A stretch of 64,000 nucleotides of DNA, from positions 47,515,924 through 47,579,923 of the forward strand of contig OX393581.1 of the NCBI GenBank assembly GCA_947652605.1, given 5' to 3'. The position numbers and the translations under genes were made by a program. Shown here in pieces: positions 1 through 11,670 of this stretch (position 1 is the first letter of the stretch; the number at the start of each line of letters is the position of its first letter). The notes under the pieces are model-generated. The model saw only the letters and a list, made by a program, of their open reading frames with translations. It was not told the DNA's origin and searched no databases. The DNA comes from Elmis aenea (taxonomy: Eukaryota > Arthropoda > Insecta > Coleoptera > Elmidae).

Positions 1-690
1 CTGCATATAAAACGCTTGCATGGCGCATGTGGATTTTATAAAATAGCAAACAGATATAATAGCAATTTGTAACCAATATCAGATTAAAAACATTGTTTTG
101 TTTATTTTAATTATTAATTAAATAAAAATTTCGTTTTAAACAAACTTTAATTTAAAAACATAATAAATTCATCTTAAAATAATTATGTTTCTTAGTTTTT
201 AATTAAAAACTAAATGTATAGGTATAACTTTTTAGTATTTTGTTTAGTCATTCGGTTGTAAAAATCGGAATTTTTATTCGCGTTTTTGTAATCCAAGCAT
301 TTGCTCGGAAAAATAAAATTTCCATTAGATTGCTCTTATAACTACGCAACTTTTCTCCCTTTTCACCAACTTTGTAGTTCTTATCGTTTTCAAAATACCC
401 ATGCATGCATAAGCAATTTGTAACAGACCGTGTATTTCTGTGGATTGGAAACTGACTTTTTATCAAAAGGAATTATATGGCATTAAAATTTATTGCGTAT
501 ACCATTCATATTAATTTACATCATTGTGACTAATTATCTTAATAACTCCCCTAAAGCATGCTTTTAATTAAAATTTCAGTAATGAGTGTTTCACGAGAAA
601 TATGGCACAGTTCGTAAATAATTGACTGGTTGTACGACGACCTTTATTTTTAAGTTTATTTATTCGTTTTTCATCGTTTTACGTATGGAT
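1..690. other. AT-rich sequence, no gene; degenerate foldback inner box
   Basis: No credible gene is visible. Around 366-402 the minus strand carries a degenerate version of the inner box found behind the CAGGGTG tips elsewhere (AAAACGATAAGAACTACAAAG). This suggests the stretch includes a worn arm of one of those foldback elements. Short ATG-initiated ORFs here have AT-driven composition and no recognisable domain. Confidence 0.4.
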
Positions 691-720
691 TGCTCAAACG
701 ATATTGTATAAATTTTTTTC

Positions 721-1135
721 TGCGTCCGTCCAGAAAAATTGTTGTTTTCGATCAATTTTTAGGCTGGAAAATACATCTTTACTGGCCTAGACCAGGAAGT
801 AACTGGTTGCCATGGTGATGAGTTGTCTTTACCGGCCTAGGCCAGAAAGTAGCTGGTTGCCATCGCGATGAGCTGTTTTGTTGATTTGCGCTGTCTAACA
901 AGCGACGTTTAAACTTATTTAGTAATGTATTTTTTTTTTGCGTCCGTCCAGAAAATCAATTGTTTTCGATCAATTTTTAGGCTGGAAAATACTTCTTTAC
1001 TGGCCAAGGCCAGAAAGTAACTGGTTGTCGTGGAAATGTTTTTTTTTTACAGGCCTAGACCGGAAAGTACGTAGCTGGTTGCCACGGCGATGAGTTGTTT
1101 TGTTGATTTGCGCTGTCAAACAAGCGTCATTAAAC
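721..1135 (+). repeat. Tandem duplication, about 218-bp unit, two copies
   Basis: Two direct copies begin with TGCGTCCGTCCAGAAAA at 721 and 939, run through GATCAATTTTTAGGCTGGAA, and end in TTGATTTGCGCTGTC near 890 and 1110. Each unit holds shorter internal repeats built on GGCCTAGNCC(A/G)GAAAGTA followed by GCTGGTTGCCA, giving two or three sub-copies. The copies have drifted by substitutions and small indels. No coding potential is seen. It could be a fragment of a repeat-bearing MITE or a local satellite seed. Confidence 0.7.
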
Positions 1136-1938
1136 CACCTTGCGTGTTTTCACATGTAGTTTGTTAAGTTATTGTTTAATTATGGGTGGTGACGATAGTC
1201 ATTTTGGTGTCAGTGGCGGACGCAGAAAAAATATTGTACGTAACGTACCCCGTAAGTGTCTTTACTGTACTCGTATGCCTTCAGGACTCGCCTACGGCTA
1301 GTCCAAAAACTGTCACTCGTGTAGTAAAGTACCACTTTCCGGTCTTGTTACGTAAATAACTATTAGATAACTATCTACGATTGTTTGTCGTTGATCGTAT
1401 TAACCTGCAACATAATCACTTGATTTTATGAAGGGTTTGATTTTTGCGAGCTTGCCTATAATTTACCTTTAGCAAAATGAGGCTCTGCATAATAATGTCC
1501 GCAAATAAATCGGAACTTGTTCCTGATTAATGGACATTTCCTGAACAGATAGTACAATGAGCTATGTGCAAAATAATGCAGCGAATTTGATAAAGTCCCC
1601 ACATCTTTCATGGTGTAAAATACTAATTTGGTATTTTAGGCACGTTGCTTGGAGAGCTGGTGTCGTGGCAGTACTTATTATGCAGGAAATATTGCATTCT
1701 TGGTAATGTGCCGTGTTGCAGCAATGAGTAAATTGCAGTAAACAATTTGTATCAGAATTTATTTGTAATTTAAAGTATGAAAATTATTAGGTAGGAATTA
1801 GATGCTCATTGAACAAATATCCAAACCTAAAAAAAAGGCTTCAAAGAAAAAAGTAAATGTTAAATGAAAAAATAAAAGATAATAATGAAAGTAATATAGA
1901 ATATTATTAAACGTTATATAGAAAAATATAAAACATTA
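1136..1938. other. Gene-free stretch with short palindromes
   Basis: No gene. Between about 1200 and 1400 there are short inverted motifs such as GGACTCGCCTACGGCTAGTCC-like hairpins (1283-1303) and CGTACGTTACG-type runs around 1238-1250. These resemble internal parts of MITEs, but no terminal repeats or target duplication could be assigned. Confidence 0.3.
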
Positions 1939-1940
1939 TA

Positions 1941-3772
1941 CAGGGTGCGCCATTAGTGCGATGAAGTCCATTATTGCCCTTAATGTCAACTTATTAAAAA
2001 AAAGTTTTTAATGAAACTTATAGTATTTCTAGACGTGCATGTTTTAAAATTAGTTTCAAGTATACAGGATGTTTCTTAAAAGTGGGGCGTCACTAAAGGT
2101 ATTTTTTTTAAATTGAACACCCAGTATATTTTTGCATAATCGAATTCAGCAAGAAAATCTCCATATGACAGTATTTTGTTTTTTTCATTTTTTTGCGACG
2201 TTGCCAATTTATCTCAAAAAATCTTTGAATTTCCAGAAAAACAGGGTACAATACTTGTCAAGAGCACAACGTTATGAATAATAATTGGCAAATGATATTT
2301 TGTACATACAAAGTCAAAAGGTGTAGTCATAGTCTAAATACATCAAAATTAATTTATATTATACAGGGTGTTTCTTATAGATGTGCCAACTTCCCAATTT
2401 TCAAACATCAATAACTTTATTTTTTCAAATGGAACACCCTGTATATTATTACGTCATTTTGTTGCATTTTTGTTTTTCTTCAACTTTTCTTGATATTTAC
2501 CTATACCTAAAATGAATATTTTCTGAGATATTTACGTTTTACTTATTCTTATAAGCGTTGTGTAGGAATTTCCTAGTTTTCTCGAAGTAGGCCCCGACTT
2601 TGACAATAGAAACAATAATTTCTGTTGTAACAAATGTCAGAGTAAATTGCTGTCAATTGTTAAAACATAAATAAATGAGTATAACATATTCAATATGAAT
2701 TTTCCAAAACAAGAATTGATTGATACGGTCTATGTTCAGGGTGGCGTATTTTCGATGCCCATACAGGGTATCTTGGTTATTATCAGAGATAAAAAAAAAA
2801 CAAGTACGTAGTCCCAACTTTTTTTTTCGAGAGGAATTCATTGTCGTAAACAGATTTTTGATATCTTTTTTAATTTTCGAAATATAGCCAAAAACCGATT
2901 TTTATCAATTTTCAAAAATGTTAAATATCTCGCTTAAACAAAAAGATAAAGAAAAACTTTAAACTTTTTTTCATAGTTTTTTGTCCTTAATAAGATAGCG
3001 AAATTCATTTTTTTTACTCATGTACTGTATGGGCATTGAAAATACGCCACCCTGAACATAGACCGCATCAATCAAACATTTGTTACTACAGAAATTATTG
3101 TTTCTATTGTCAAAGTCGGGGCCTACTCCGAGAAAACTAGGAAATTCCTACACAACGCTTATAAAAATAAGTAAAATGTAAATAACTCAGAAAATATTCA
3201 CTTTAGCTATAGGTAAGTATCAAGAAAAGTTGAAGAAAAACAAAAATGCAACAAAATCACGCAATAATATACAGGGTGTTCCATTTGAAAAAATTAAGTT
3301 ATAGATGTTTAAAAATTGGGAAGTTGGCACATCTATAAGAAACACCCTGTATAATATAAATTAATTTTGATGTATTAAGACTATGACTACACCTTTTGAC
3401 TTTGTATGTGCAAAATATCATTTGCCAATTATTATTCATAACGTTGTGCTCTTAACAAGTATTGTACCCTGTTTTTCTGGAAATTCAAAGATTTTTTGAG
3501 ATAAATTGGCAACGTCGCAAAAAAATGAAAAAAACAAAATACTGTCATATGGAGATTTTCTTGCTGAATTCGATTATGCAAAAATATACTGGGTGTTCAA
3601 TTTAAAAAAAATACCTTTAGTGACGCCCCACTTTTAAGAAACACCCTGTATACTTGAAACTAATTTTAAAAGATGCACGTCTAGAAATACTACAAGTTTC
3701 ATTAAAAACTTTTTTTTAATAAGTTGACATTAAGGGCAATAATGGACTTCATCGCACTAATGGCGCACCCTG
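1941..3772. mobile_element. Large TA-flanked foldback element (arms about 0.8-0.9 kb)
   Basis: The left tip CAGGGTGCGCCATTAGTGCG (1941) is repeated inverted at 3772, and both ends are flanked by TA (1939-1940, 3773-3774). Left and right arms pair over nearly their whole length. Examples are 2352-2640 with 3070-3357, and GGCGTATTTTCGATGCCCAT (2743-2762) with its inverse near 3027-3046. Arms are roughly 95% alike by eye, with a stretch of about 80 bp (near 2640-2720) present only in the left arm. Secondary CAGGGTG tips lie inside each arm (2364, 2443, 2739), so the arms may have been built by insertion before the inversion arose. No transposase is encoded. TA duplications and the CAGGGTG tip fit a non-autonomous Tc1/mariner-superfamily element (inference). 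Confidence 0.85.
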
Positions 3773-3774
3773 TA

Positions 3775-4792
3775 TGACACGAATCATGCGTTTTGTATTC
3801 TTGCGCTGTCTATAAACCTTATCCAGTCAAGGTATTTTTTGCATATAAAAATTGTAAGTTTGTGTACTTTAATCGTTTGTTAAAAAAAAAATTTCTGGAT
3901 TTTGTTTGCAATTTTTTATTCTGTTCTCATCCTCGAAAAAACAACGACATCAAAAAAGAATAGGGAAAAACTACCGACTCCCGACTTCTCAAAAAATCTC
4001 CGATTCCTCATCTCCCGACTCCAGACTCCGTCTCCCCATCCCTGGTAGCAAAAATTTGGTGTAATAGCATGGAATGCTAGAATAAAAATATGTAGCGTTT
4101 TAATTTCTTAAAACTTCACTATAAAATGATTTCTATATTGTCAGTTTAAACCAATCTATAGCTTATAATAAACGAGATATTTGTAGTGGCCCCAAATTCT
4201 GTTCAGAATATGTTAGGTACATCAAAGCAAAAATATTCAATTTCCATTTCCATAAATTTTTATTGCTTTACAATGGTTTTGTTTATTTTGTTGATGTATC
4301 AGTAACATAAATTTTATGCTATTGTATAAAATTTTATGTACTGCAATCAAATATTGGCATAGTTGTTCAAGCAGCATAGGAACGCCGGCAACAATTTACT
4401 ATTCAATTAATTTTTTGTATTAATGTTGCGCAGAAAACGTTTTCATTGAAACATTTTCCACCAGATAATATAATAGATTTCGATGGATGTCGCTTCTTCC
4501 GCGAATTAACCGAAGACATCTGCCATGTTATTATTTTAGACAGCTTTTATTTTGTCTCACAAGCTTGAAATAAAATAAAAAGTGTGACGCTTTGTTAAAG
4601 TTACACAACAAGAGTAAAGAAACGTATTACATCATTTGTCACTATTTGTTATGATCCTAGAGACATTAATCAGAAGATAGCCACCTTGTACCATAATCTT
4701 GTGATGAAACCGAAACGTTTCGTTTTAGTTTGGAATATTTTTTATTTGGAATTTGCATATTATTATTACGTAGTAGGTATATACGATTCCTA
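3775..4792. other. Gene-free stretch with a hAT-like terminus relic
   Basis: No gene. At about 3978-4043 there are runs of CCGACTCC/CAGACTCC ending in CCCATCCCTGG. This resembles the right tip of a hAT element with repetitive subterminal sequence (tip CAGGGATGGGGAGACGG on the minus strand). No matching left tip was found. Near 4670-4730 a run ending CCGAAACGTTTCG vaguely resembles the hammerhead-like motif described at 28.8 kb, but the CUGANGA part is degraded. Confidence 0.35.
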
Positions 4793-5144
4793 TACAGGGT
4801 GATTGAAATTCGAGTTTAAGCATGGGGATCTCCCTCATTATAATAGCTAGAGTATAGGTTTAAATTTGGCAAAGTTGCTAAATTCGGTGCTCATTAATAA
4901 TCCATAGAGAAATTTGGACCCTCGCACACATATTTTTGTACTTTGGACAGAAACATAGGAACGTATGGGGCTTTTGCCAAAAATATGGCAGAAAGGTTTC
5001 AGAAGACAATAAAAAAACATTTTTATTACAAACATATCCGGAAAAAACACTACATCAAACATAATTTTAAGTAAATTTGTATAAAGCATGTGATAACGTA
5101 TAACAGTATAAAAATTCGCCTCATGTCGCATTTTTCTTCCTTAT

Positions 5145-7080
5145 ATATATATATATAACGGATTTCTCTACGGTCTGCGCCGCTTCTCCGTCCCCAGTCT
5201 CCATTCTCTTCTGTCGTAGCACATGTCCTCCTCTAATTGCCTTGTTTTCATGGCCTCATTTATATCGTCCCGCCAGCTTCTTCTAGGGCGTCCTCTTTTC
5301 CTTCTTTCGGCCGGTATCCATTCCAGAATTCTCCTTGGCCATCTTGTATTTTTCATCCTTTTCGTATGTCCGAACCATTTTAGTTGCTTCTTTTCGACAA
5401 CTTCTATTATGTTGGTGTCCATATTCATATTTTCTCTGATCGTGTCGTTTCTGACTCTTTCTATTCTTGATGTTCTACAACTTCTCCTGAGGTAATCCAT
5501 TTCCGTCGTCATGAGTTTGTTTCTATTCTTTTTTGTCATATCCCATGTTTCGGCTCCGTATGTGATTATACTTTGTACTATGCTTATATATATTCGTTTT
5601 TTGTTTTCCTTTGTGATTGTTTTGTCCCACAAGATCGAGTTTAGCGTCCGTATTGTCTTTTTTCCTTTATTTATCCTTTCCTTTATTTCATCGTTACTAC
5701 TTCCCTGGTTGTTGAGGATTATTCCTAGGTATTTACATGTGGTCACACCTTTTATCCTTCTCGTGTTATCTAGTACCAGATCTTCATGATATTCATTTCC
5801 TACTATCATATATTCCGATTTCTCCATATTGATTGTAAGTCCTGCTGCTTCGTATTCTTCTTGAAGCTTTCTGATCATATAGTTCAAATCATCTTGGTCC
5901 TCCGCTATCACCATCTGATCATCCGCGAAGTATAGGCTAAACAGTTTTTCGTCCCCTATCTGCAGCCCCATTTCTCTAATTTTACTCGTCCACTTAGTTA
6001 GGGCTTTGTCTAAATATATTTTAAAAAGTGTAGGGGAAAGACTACACCCTTGTCTTAAACCCTTTGTTGTATTAAACGGTTGTGTGTATGACTTCCCATT
6101 CTTTATTCTTGTGGTATTTTCGTCATACAGATTTTTAACTGCTTTTATCAGGACCGAGGGTACGTCTATTTCTTTAAGAGCATTCCACATCTGCGAGATT
6201 GGTACGCTATCATACGCTTTCTCTAGATCTATCAGCGCTAAATGTAGTTCCCTACTCCTCTGTGCTCTTTTCTCGCATGCTATTTTGATAGTAAAAATAT
6301 TATCTACTGTGGATCGCCCCGTTCTAAAACCCGCCTGTTCTTCTGGCTGTTTGTCTTCGATTTTCTTCTCTATCATATTCTTTATTATCTTTGAATACAT
6401 TCTTCCTATTGAACAAATCACTGCTATTCCTCTATAGTTTTTAGGATTGTTTTTAGCTCCTTTCTTGTGGATTGGCGTAATATATGCTGTTCTCCATTCT
6501 TCGGGTACTTTTCCGCCATTTATACATCATTGGAACAGGCTTGCCAGACTCACATATAATTCTTCAGGTCCGTAATTCAGTAGTTCATTATATATACCCC
6601 CTATTCCGGGTGATTTTTTAAGTTTCATGGTTCTAACTACTTCCTTTATCTGTGATATATCTATAGTAATGTTTTCACTTCCCGTTCCTTCTTCTATTTT
6701 TTCCTCTTTTAAGAATCTTCTTCTTCTTTCTGTCAATAGTTCTTTAAAGTGTTCTTCCCACTGTTTGTCTGATATACTATTGAGGTGATGTTGATTGTCC
6801 GATTTCCTTAGGTTCTTAATTATCCGCCATGCTTCTGAGCTCCTTGCGCCTCCTATATATTGTTCCACGTGTTCGCATTTCTTTATCCACGCTTCATTTT
6901 TCTTTTTCAGTACTTGTCTCTTGACTTCTCTATTTAGTACTCGATATTCTTCTTGTACTTCTCTGTTGTCCCTGTCTTGTAGTCGTCTTAAATGTACTTC
7001 CTTCTTTTTCTCGATCTGTTCTTCAATGTTTTTATCCCACCAATATGGTTTCCTGTTATTTTCTTCTTGAAGTTCAATTT
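5145..7080 (-). mobile_element. 5'-truncated RTE-like LINE with (TA)n tail
   Basis: Minus-strand non-LTR retrotransposon fragment. The coding region reaches to within about 17 bp of the 3' end, which is a TA dinucleotide run at about 5143-5157. A very short 3'UTR with a simple-repeat tail instead of poly(A) is characteristic of RTE-type LINEs. The 5' end breaks off inside the linker between endonuclease and reverse transcriptase near 7080, so the endonuclease is absent. It lies inside the foldback element with tips at 4795 and 7613 and must be younger than it. Confidence 0.85.
5168..7077 (-). pseudogene. Reverse transcriptase ORF of RTE-like LINE, one internal stop
   Basis: One reading frame runs from about 7077 down to the stop at 5168-5170, broken only by TGA at 6527-6529 after the residues SLASLFQ. 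Recognisable blocks in order are: a charged linker; KLKKSPGIGGIYNELL (RT block 0/1); PEEWRTAYITPIHKKG; NYRGIAVICSIGRMYSKI; QAGFRTGRSTVDNIF; LIDLEKAYDSVP; GLRQGCSLSPTLFKIYLD; the catalytic box YFADDQ; KCKYLG-like thumb (TCKYLGIIL); then WFGHTKRM and a basic GRPRRSWRDD tail. The polymerase aspartates (D in FADD) are present. A C-to-T change of an arginine codon would explain the stop (inference). The frame is otherwise intact, so the copy is fairly young, but the missing endonuclease makes it dead. Confidence 0.85.
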
Positions 7081-7615
7081 ACGAATCTATTACGATGAGA
7101 AGTAACGGACTCTCAAAACTTTTAGTTTGTTGATTGGTTGTCATGGAAACAACATAAACTACCACGACCGGCCTACCTGATTTATAATGGTTATTGTTTA
7201 AAACAGTTTTTCTTAAACTTTGACAATGATTAAAGAAGTAAAATAAATGCTGTTTGATTTATGCATAGCAAAAATTGCGCCCGTAAGAAAAAATAAAGTT
7301 GGTCTTCATAAAACAAAAACGAATCCATCTAGAAAAAAATTGTGACCACCATCCGATTCGGCTTAAAAAGTTGCTTCGGCAATGTTTTTACATAATTAAA
7401 ATATTTTAAACTCCAAAGGAGTTATAGACGATTTTCAAAGATCATATTTTCCGGTTTTTCCTAATTTTCTAGGATACCGTTTGAGATATTTCCAATTACT
7501 CTTCGGATTATCAATAAGCATTAAATTTAGCAACTTTGCCAGATTTAAACCTATACTCTAGCTATTATAATGAGCGAGATCCCTATACTTAAACTCGAAT
7601 TTCAATGACCCTGTA

Positions 7616-8476
7616 TAATTAAATATTAATTTATTTAAAAAAAAATAAAATCAAATGTTGAGATTTGTGGATGTCCTTTTTTAAGTTGTTTGTAAACTAA
7701 TATTATTCACCTAATGAGTCTATTTTGCCAGTCATTAGGACATACTCATACTTGCAGTTGTTAATGTTATAAAAAGGAAGCCATTAACAAGTTAAAACGA
7801 AACTAATAGTAGGTAAGTCAATATTTTATATTCTTGTTTTTGTTATTATTTTGTCTTTGCTAAATAAATTAATTCAACTTCTGGGATTCTTATAAGATTA
7901 CATTTAAAAAAATACAACTGGATAAACAGCAAACTCCGCTGTTGGCCAAAGTTGCAGTCATAAAGTTCTATTTGTCAACAATTTATTGAGCTGCACGCTT
8001 TGTTAAATCTTAAAAGAACGTAATGTACTAGAAAATCATCCTTTTTCTTATTTCATGACCTAAATTTTGAAAGCATATTGATTTTACTATTGTTGGTGAT
8101 GGGTAAATATTTGCTATGTCATTTTTAAATGTCGCTTTATGGCACTTAATATTTTTATTTTGTGCGCGAGTGTTCGTTCAATGCACATTTCTTGCCAGTA
8201 TTTTTCAACTCATATCTTGCACTTTAGTCAAATATTTATTCATACCTTTGTTGCTGGATCCTTGCACAAAACTGTAAAAGCTTTATTTCCTCGATCAACA
8301 ATAAGTTGCTTTTCAAAAGCTTCCTTTTCGTAGACTGTTTAATGTGCAAATTTAATTATACTAGATGTACCGTTTTATTAGGACCACTGTGGACCTTGCT
8401 TCTGATAAGTGAACAATATTTCGTCTAAATTAACCAGAAGCTGCATTGAGTTAATATAATTATCTTACTGTTTGTA
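7616..8476. other. Gene-free AT-rich stretch
   Basis: No gene or repeat boundary could be supported. A TATAAAAAG string at 7768 followed by GTAAGT at 7813 was considered as a promoter with a tiny first exon, but the exon would be about 15 nt, so this is not called. Confidence 0.3.
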
Positions 8477-8974
8477 AATAAAGGGTGGCCGAATTTAAAT
8501 TTCTCCCCAATTTTTTGGTATTTAATTTTTCAACCCTAATGTTTGATATTTGTCATCTGCTGTTATTGAGGTTATTAAAAATGGATCGCTATACAAAAGA
8601 ACAACGTATTTTTATTGTTAAAAGGTTAAAACACATCACAAATTTGGCGAAAATTTTGCAGAAACTCTTCGAAAAGTTCGTGGAATTCTTCGTGTTCATA
8701 TTTCAATTAATGAGTCCACCATTCAAAAACTGGTTCGGTTATGAACAAACTCTACCGCGTCCTCGTCCTGTGCGGTCGACTGAAAACATTGCAGTGAGGG
8801 TATGGATGAGAATCCAGGAACATCAACATGTCGTTGTTCTCAACAGTTGAACATTAGCAGAACCAGTTGGCAACGAATTCTCACTAAAGACCTTCACCTC
8901 CACCCACCTTACAAAGTTCAATTAACCCAGGAGCTCAAGCCACAGGACCATTTGCAACGGAGAGAATTTTAGTT
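8477..8974 (+). pseudogene. Mariner-like transposase N-terminal relic
   Basis: From the ATG at 8581 the translation begins MDRYTKEQRIFIVK, the typical start of the helix-turn-helix region of mariner-like transposases. Further pieces are PRPVRSTENIA (about 8757-8793) and, after a frame change, ISRTSWQRILTKDLHLHP (about 8854-8911) and YKVQLTQELKPQD (about 8911-8950). Several frameshifts are needed to join them. The sequence at 8484 (AGGGTGGCCGAATTT) may be the worn 5' terminal repeat. The DDE catalytic part is missing because the 3' end of a LINE on the opposite strand begins at about 8975. This looks like an old autonomous element related to the CAGGGTG foldbacks (inference). Confidence 0.7.
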
Positions 8975-9029
8975 TTGGTCTTCCTCTCTTTTTCCCTCCA
9001 TCTTCATTTTCCATCCTATTTTCGAGTAT

Positions 9030-9570
9030 CTACTTTCTGGCATGCGTAGTAGATGTCCAAGCCATCTTAACTGATTCGTTTTCATATTTTTCTTTATCCG
9101 TTACTAGTAGGTTTTTTCGAATTTTTTCGTTACTGATTTTGTCGATCAGTCTACATCCCTCTATTCTTCTCAGAAGTTTCATTTCCTGTGCCTGTATGCT
9201 ATGTTTTTGTTTTTGTGTTAGTGTCCAAGTTTCTGAACTGTACGTAAGAATGGGTACGTACACTACATTAAAAACTCGCGTCTTCGTTTCTTTTGATATC
9301 TCCTTCTTACTCATCAAACATTTATTAGTGGCGTAGTAAAATTTCGTCGCTGCCGCTATTCTATTATTCAGATCTTCCTCCAATTTACCATTATCTGTAA
9401 TTATTGTTCCTAAATATTTATTCGCTACTTGCTCTATCTTTTTTTGGTGTAGCATAATTGTAACTGGTTCATGATTTTTCGCTATAACCATAGCCTTTGT
9501 CTTTGTTATATTAATATTTATATTATATCTACTTAATGTATCTGCCCATATGACTAGATTGGGTTGCAAG
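9030..9570 (-). pseudogene. LINE reverse transcriptase, thumb and C-terminal part
   Basis: Reads from the hAT junction: QPNLVIWADTLSRYNININ, then KTKAMVIAKN, ANKYLGTIITDNG, ETKTRVFNVVYVPILTYSSE, TWTLTQKQKHSIQAQEMKLL and RRIEGCRLIDKISNE. It ends out of frame around the usual WLGHLLRMP box: that box is readable in another frame at about 9030-9070, followed by a basic GKRERK tail to 8975. This is the segment immediately downstream of the FADD catalytic box, which lies on the other side of the hAT insertion. Confidence 0.8.
9563..9570. repeat. Target-site duplication GTTGCAAG (left copy)
   Basis: The 8-bp sequence GTTGCAAG at 9563-9570 is repeated exactly at 11063-11070, flanking the CAGGGATGGA...TCCATCCCTG element. 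An 8-bp duplication is diagnostic for the hAT superfamily. Confidence 0.9.
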
Positions 9571-11062
9571 CAGGGATGGAATAACGTTTTAAATCGTTAC
9601 GTTATTGTATAACGTTATTTATTATTTGTTTTCGTTACATAACGTTATAAATAACATTAAAAAAATGAATTGTTATGTTATATAACGTTAATAAATTATG
9701 ATATACAGGGTGTTTCTTAAATAATGCGAAAAAAATCGGGAGGTGATTCCTTATCGAAAATTAAGTGGGTTCTTTTATATAATTTTTTTTTCTTAGACGT
9801 CTCCTTTCGGAGTTTCACCCCCCTGAAGGGGATCGGTAAAATTAGGTTTTTATTTAATTTCTCAAATTTAGATAAATGTAGGAGAATGATATTTGGTAGA
9901 TGTTTTATACTTATTAAAAGGTTTCCCATAGTAATATTTTCAATCATGTACCACCTTCACAGGGGGCTGAAAAGTGCAACCCCTGTTGGTTTTTAATCAG
10001 AACTTTCTGGTGAGTAAAAATTTTGAAATTTAAATTATTTTTTGTTATTTTGATTTATTTAGAAACTTTTTTTATTCTTTAGTTTTTCTCGTAAATCCTA
10101 CAGTTATGAGTAAAAAATTAAATGAGTGAATATGATGTTTATGTTCATATTGGGTAGAATTGACGGGCGTTTTAGCGTTGTCGCCGCGTAAACGTCAAAA
10201 TGAATTACACCCGTCACTTCTACCCAATATGAACATAATCAAACCATCATGGCAATCACCAAAATGAATCGTTTTATATTGGAATATTTGATGATTCATG
10301 TTCAATCATATGGTTTTTTACTCAAAAACTCGGTTTAACGAGAAAAGTTAAGGAATAAAAAAAACTTCTAAATAAATGAAGTTTTCAAAAAAAATAATAA
10401 AATTGCTAGATTTCAACCCACCAAACACTTCTGATAAAAACACCAACAGGGGTCGCACTTTTCAACCCCCTGTGAAGCTGGGAGATGATTGAAAATATTA
10501 CTATGGGAAACCTTTTAATAAGTATAAAACATCTACCAAATATCATTCTCCTACATTAATCCAAATTTGAGAAACAAAATAAAAACCCAATTTTACCGAT
10601 ACCCTTTAGGGGGGTGTAACTCCGAAAGAAGACCCTAAAGAAAAAAATTGTATGTGAAAGACCTCTCTTAATTTTCGATAAGGAATCACCTCCCGATTTT
10701 TTACGCATTATTTAAAAAACATGCTGTATAAAAATAATTTTTATTTGTAACTCTGAAATTATTTTTGGGATCTGTAAATGTAAATTTAAAAAATAGTACA
10801 AAATTAAGTTGGGATATTTTATTTTCATTTTAATTTCTAAAATACAAACAAAATATTATATCTTCTGAAAATAAAAAGATCGCCATATAAAAATTTAATT
10901 TATAGAGAATAACAATACAAAATAACTTTTAATGAAACGTTATCGGTTATTATAACGTTATATAACGTTATGAAAATATCGTTACGTTATTGTATAAAAA
11001 ATTATAATTGAATCGTTATTATAACGTTATCGGGTATCGTTACGTTACGTTTTCCATCCCTG
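9571..11062. mobile_element. hAT element (non-autonomous), 1,492 bp
   Basis: The termini are CAGGGATGGAATAACG and CGTTTTCCATCCCTG, with the exact 8-bp duplication GTTGCAAG on both sides. Subterminal sequence is dominated by TAACGTTA/ATAACG palindromic strings on both sides (9580-9690, 10930-11050). No transposase is encoded. The middle is occupied by a separate TA-flanked foldback (9706-10726). Removing the element rejoins the LINE frame across the FADDVVLLA box. Confidence 0.9.
9706..10726. mobile_element. TA-flanked foldback element inside the hAT element
   Basis: CAGGGTGTTTCTTAAATAAT at 9706 is mirrored by an eroded tip at 10726 (CATGCTG instead of CACCCTG), with TA on both sides. Arms pair over about 430-500 bp each, including GGGAGGTGATTCCTTATCG, CCCATAGTAATATTTTCAAT and the central TACCCAATATGAACATAAT. 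The central spacer is only about 60 bp. Small open frames on both strands here are by-products of the palindrome and have no domain. Confidence 0.85.
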
Positions 11063-11668
11063 GTTGCAAGTACTTTTCGCTTTTAGCTAATAGCACCACA
11101 TCATCTGCAAAGGCTAGTTCTGTTAAGGATATTGGCTTTAGTTTATTTCAACCCCAGTAGACTTTCTTTGTGTTTTACTTACATCCTTTAATTATTTTTT
11201 CCATAATTATTATAAAGAGCAGTGGACTTAATGTGCCTCCTTGTCTTACTCCCACTGTTGTTATAAATGCCTGGGAACTGCTGTTATGGGTTCGCAGTTC
11301 GCACATAATTTCTACTACTCCTATATAAACTCTTGATGGCGTTTAATAATCCTTCTCCCACCCTACTTTGTTTCAATATCTTTCAGATCTTTTCCCTTGG
11401 CACTCTATCGAAGGCTTTAGACAGATCGATAAAACACAAAAGTACTTACAGCATCTTTAAATGTTCCAATGTATTTGCACTTATCTGTCTTAACGTATAA
11501 ATTAGATCCTGCGTGCTTCTACCCGGTCTAAAGCCACATTGCGCCTCTTTAAAATTTCTTTGGAAATGTTTCCTTTCTCTCTCTTCTAAAATTCTTTCAT
11601 ATTCTTTTTCTACTACCCTACGAAGAGATATGCCTCTATAATTTTCGCATTTTTTACTATTGCCAGTC
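11063..11668 (-). pseudogene. LINE reverse transcriptase core (finger and palm)
   Basis: Minus-strand translation, needing a few frame changes, shows CENYRGISLRR (about 11610-11660), CGFRPGRSTQDLIYTLRQI (about 11485-11545), LSKAFDRVPRE (about 11395-11430), a GGT-type LSPLLF block near 11220 and FADDVVLLAKSEKYL ending at the hAT junction. These are RT motifs in order, including the FADD box with its two catalytic aspartates. Decay and the two insertions make it non-functional. Confidence 0.75.
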
Positions 11669-11670
11669 TA

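Larger units (their letters stand above)
4795..7613. mobile_element. TA-flanked CAGGGTG element carrying a LINE insertion
   Basis: Terminal inverted repeats of about 115 bp run from 4795 (CAGGGTGATTGAAATTCGAG) and inverted to 7613, with TA at 4793-4794 and 7614-7615. The repeats carry the shared ATGGGGATCTC box. A single related terminus occurs at 13334. Most of the interior is not its own: an RTE-like LINE occupies about 5145-7080. The element encodes no transposase and is inferred to be a non-autonomous mariner-type element. Confidence 0.8.

Noticed and set aside
4670..4730. Second hammerhead motif
   Set aside because: The CUGANGA core is lost and the stems do not pair convincingly.
5143..5157. 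TA microsatellite as an independent repeat
   Set aside because: It is the 3' tail of the RTE-like LINE.
5223..6437. Phenylalanine/serine-rich plus-strand frames across the LINE
   Set aside because: They are antisense to the reverse transcriptase frame and show no domain.
7768..7818. TATA box with GTAAGT donor as a host promoter
   Set aside because: The implied first exon would be about 15 nt, too short to be convincing.
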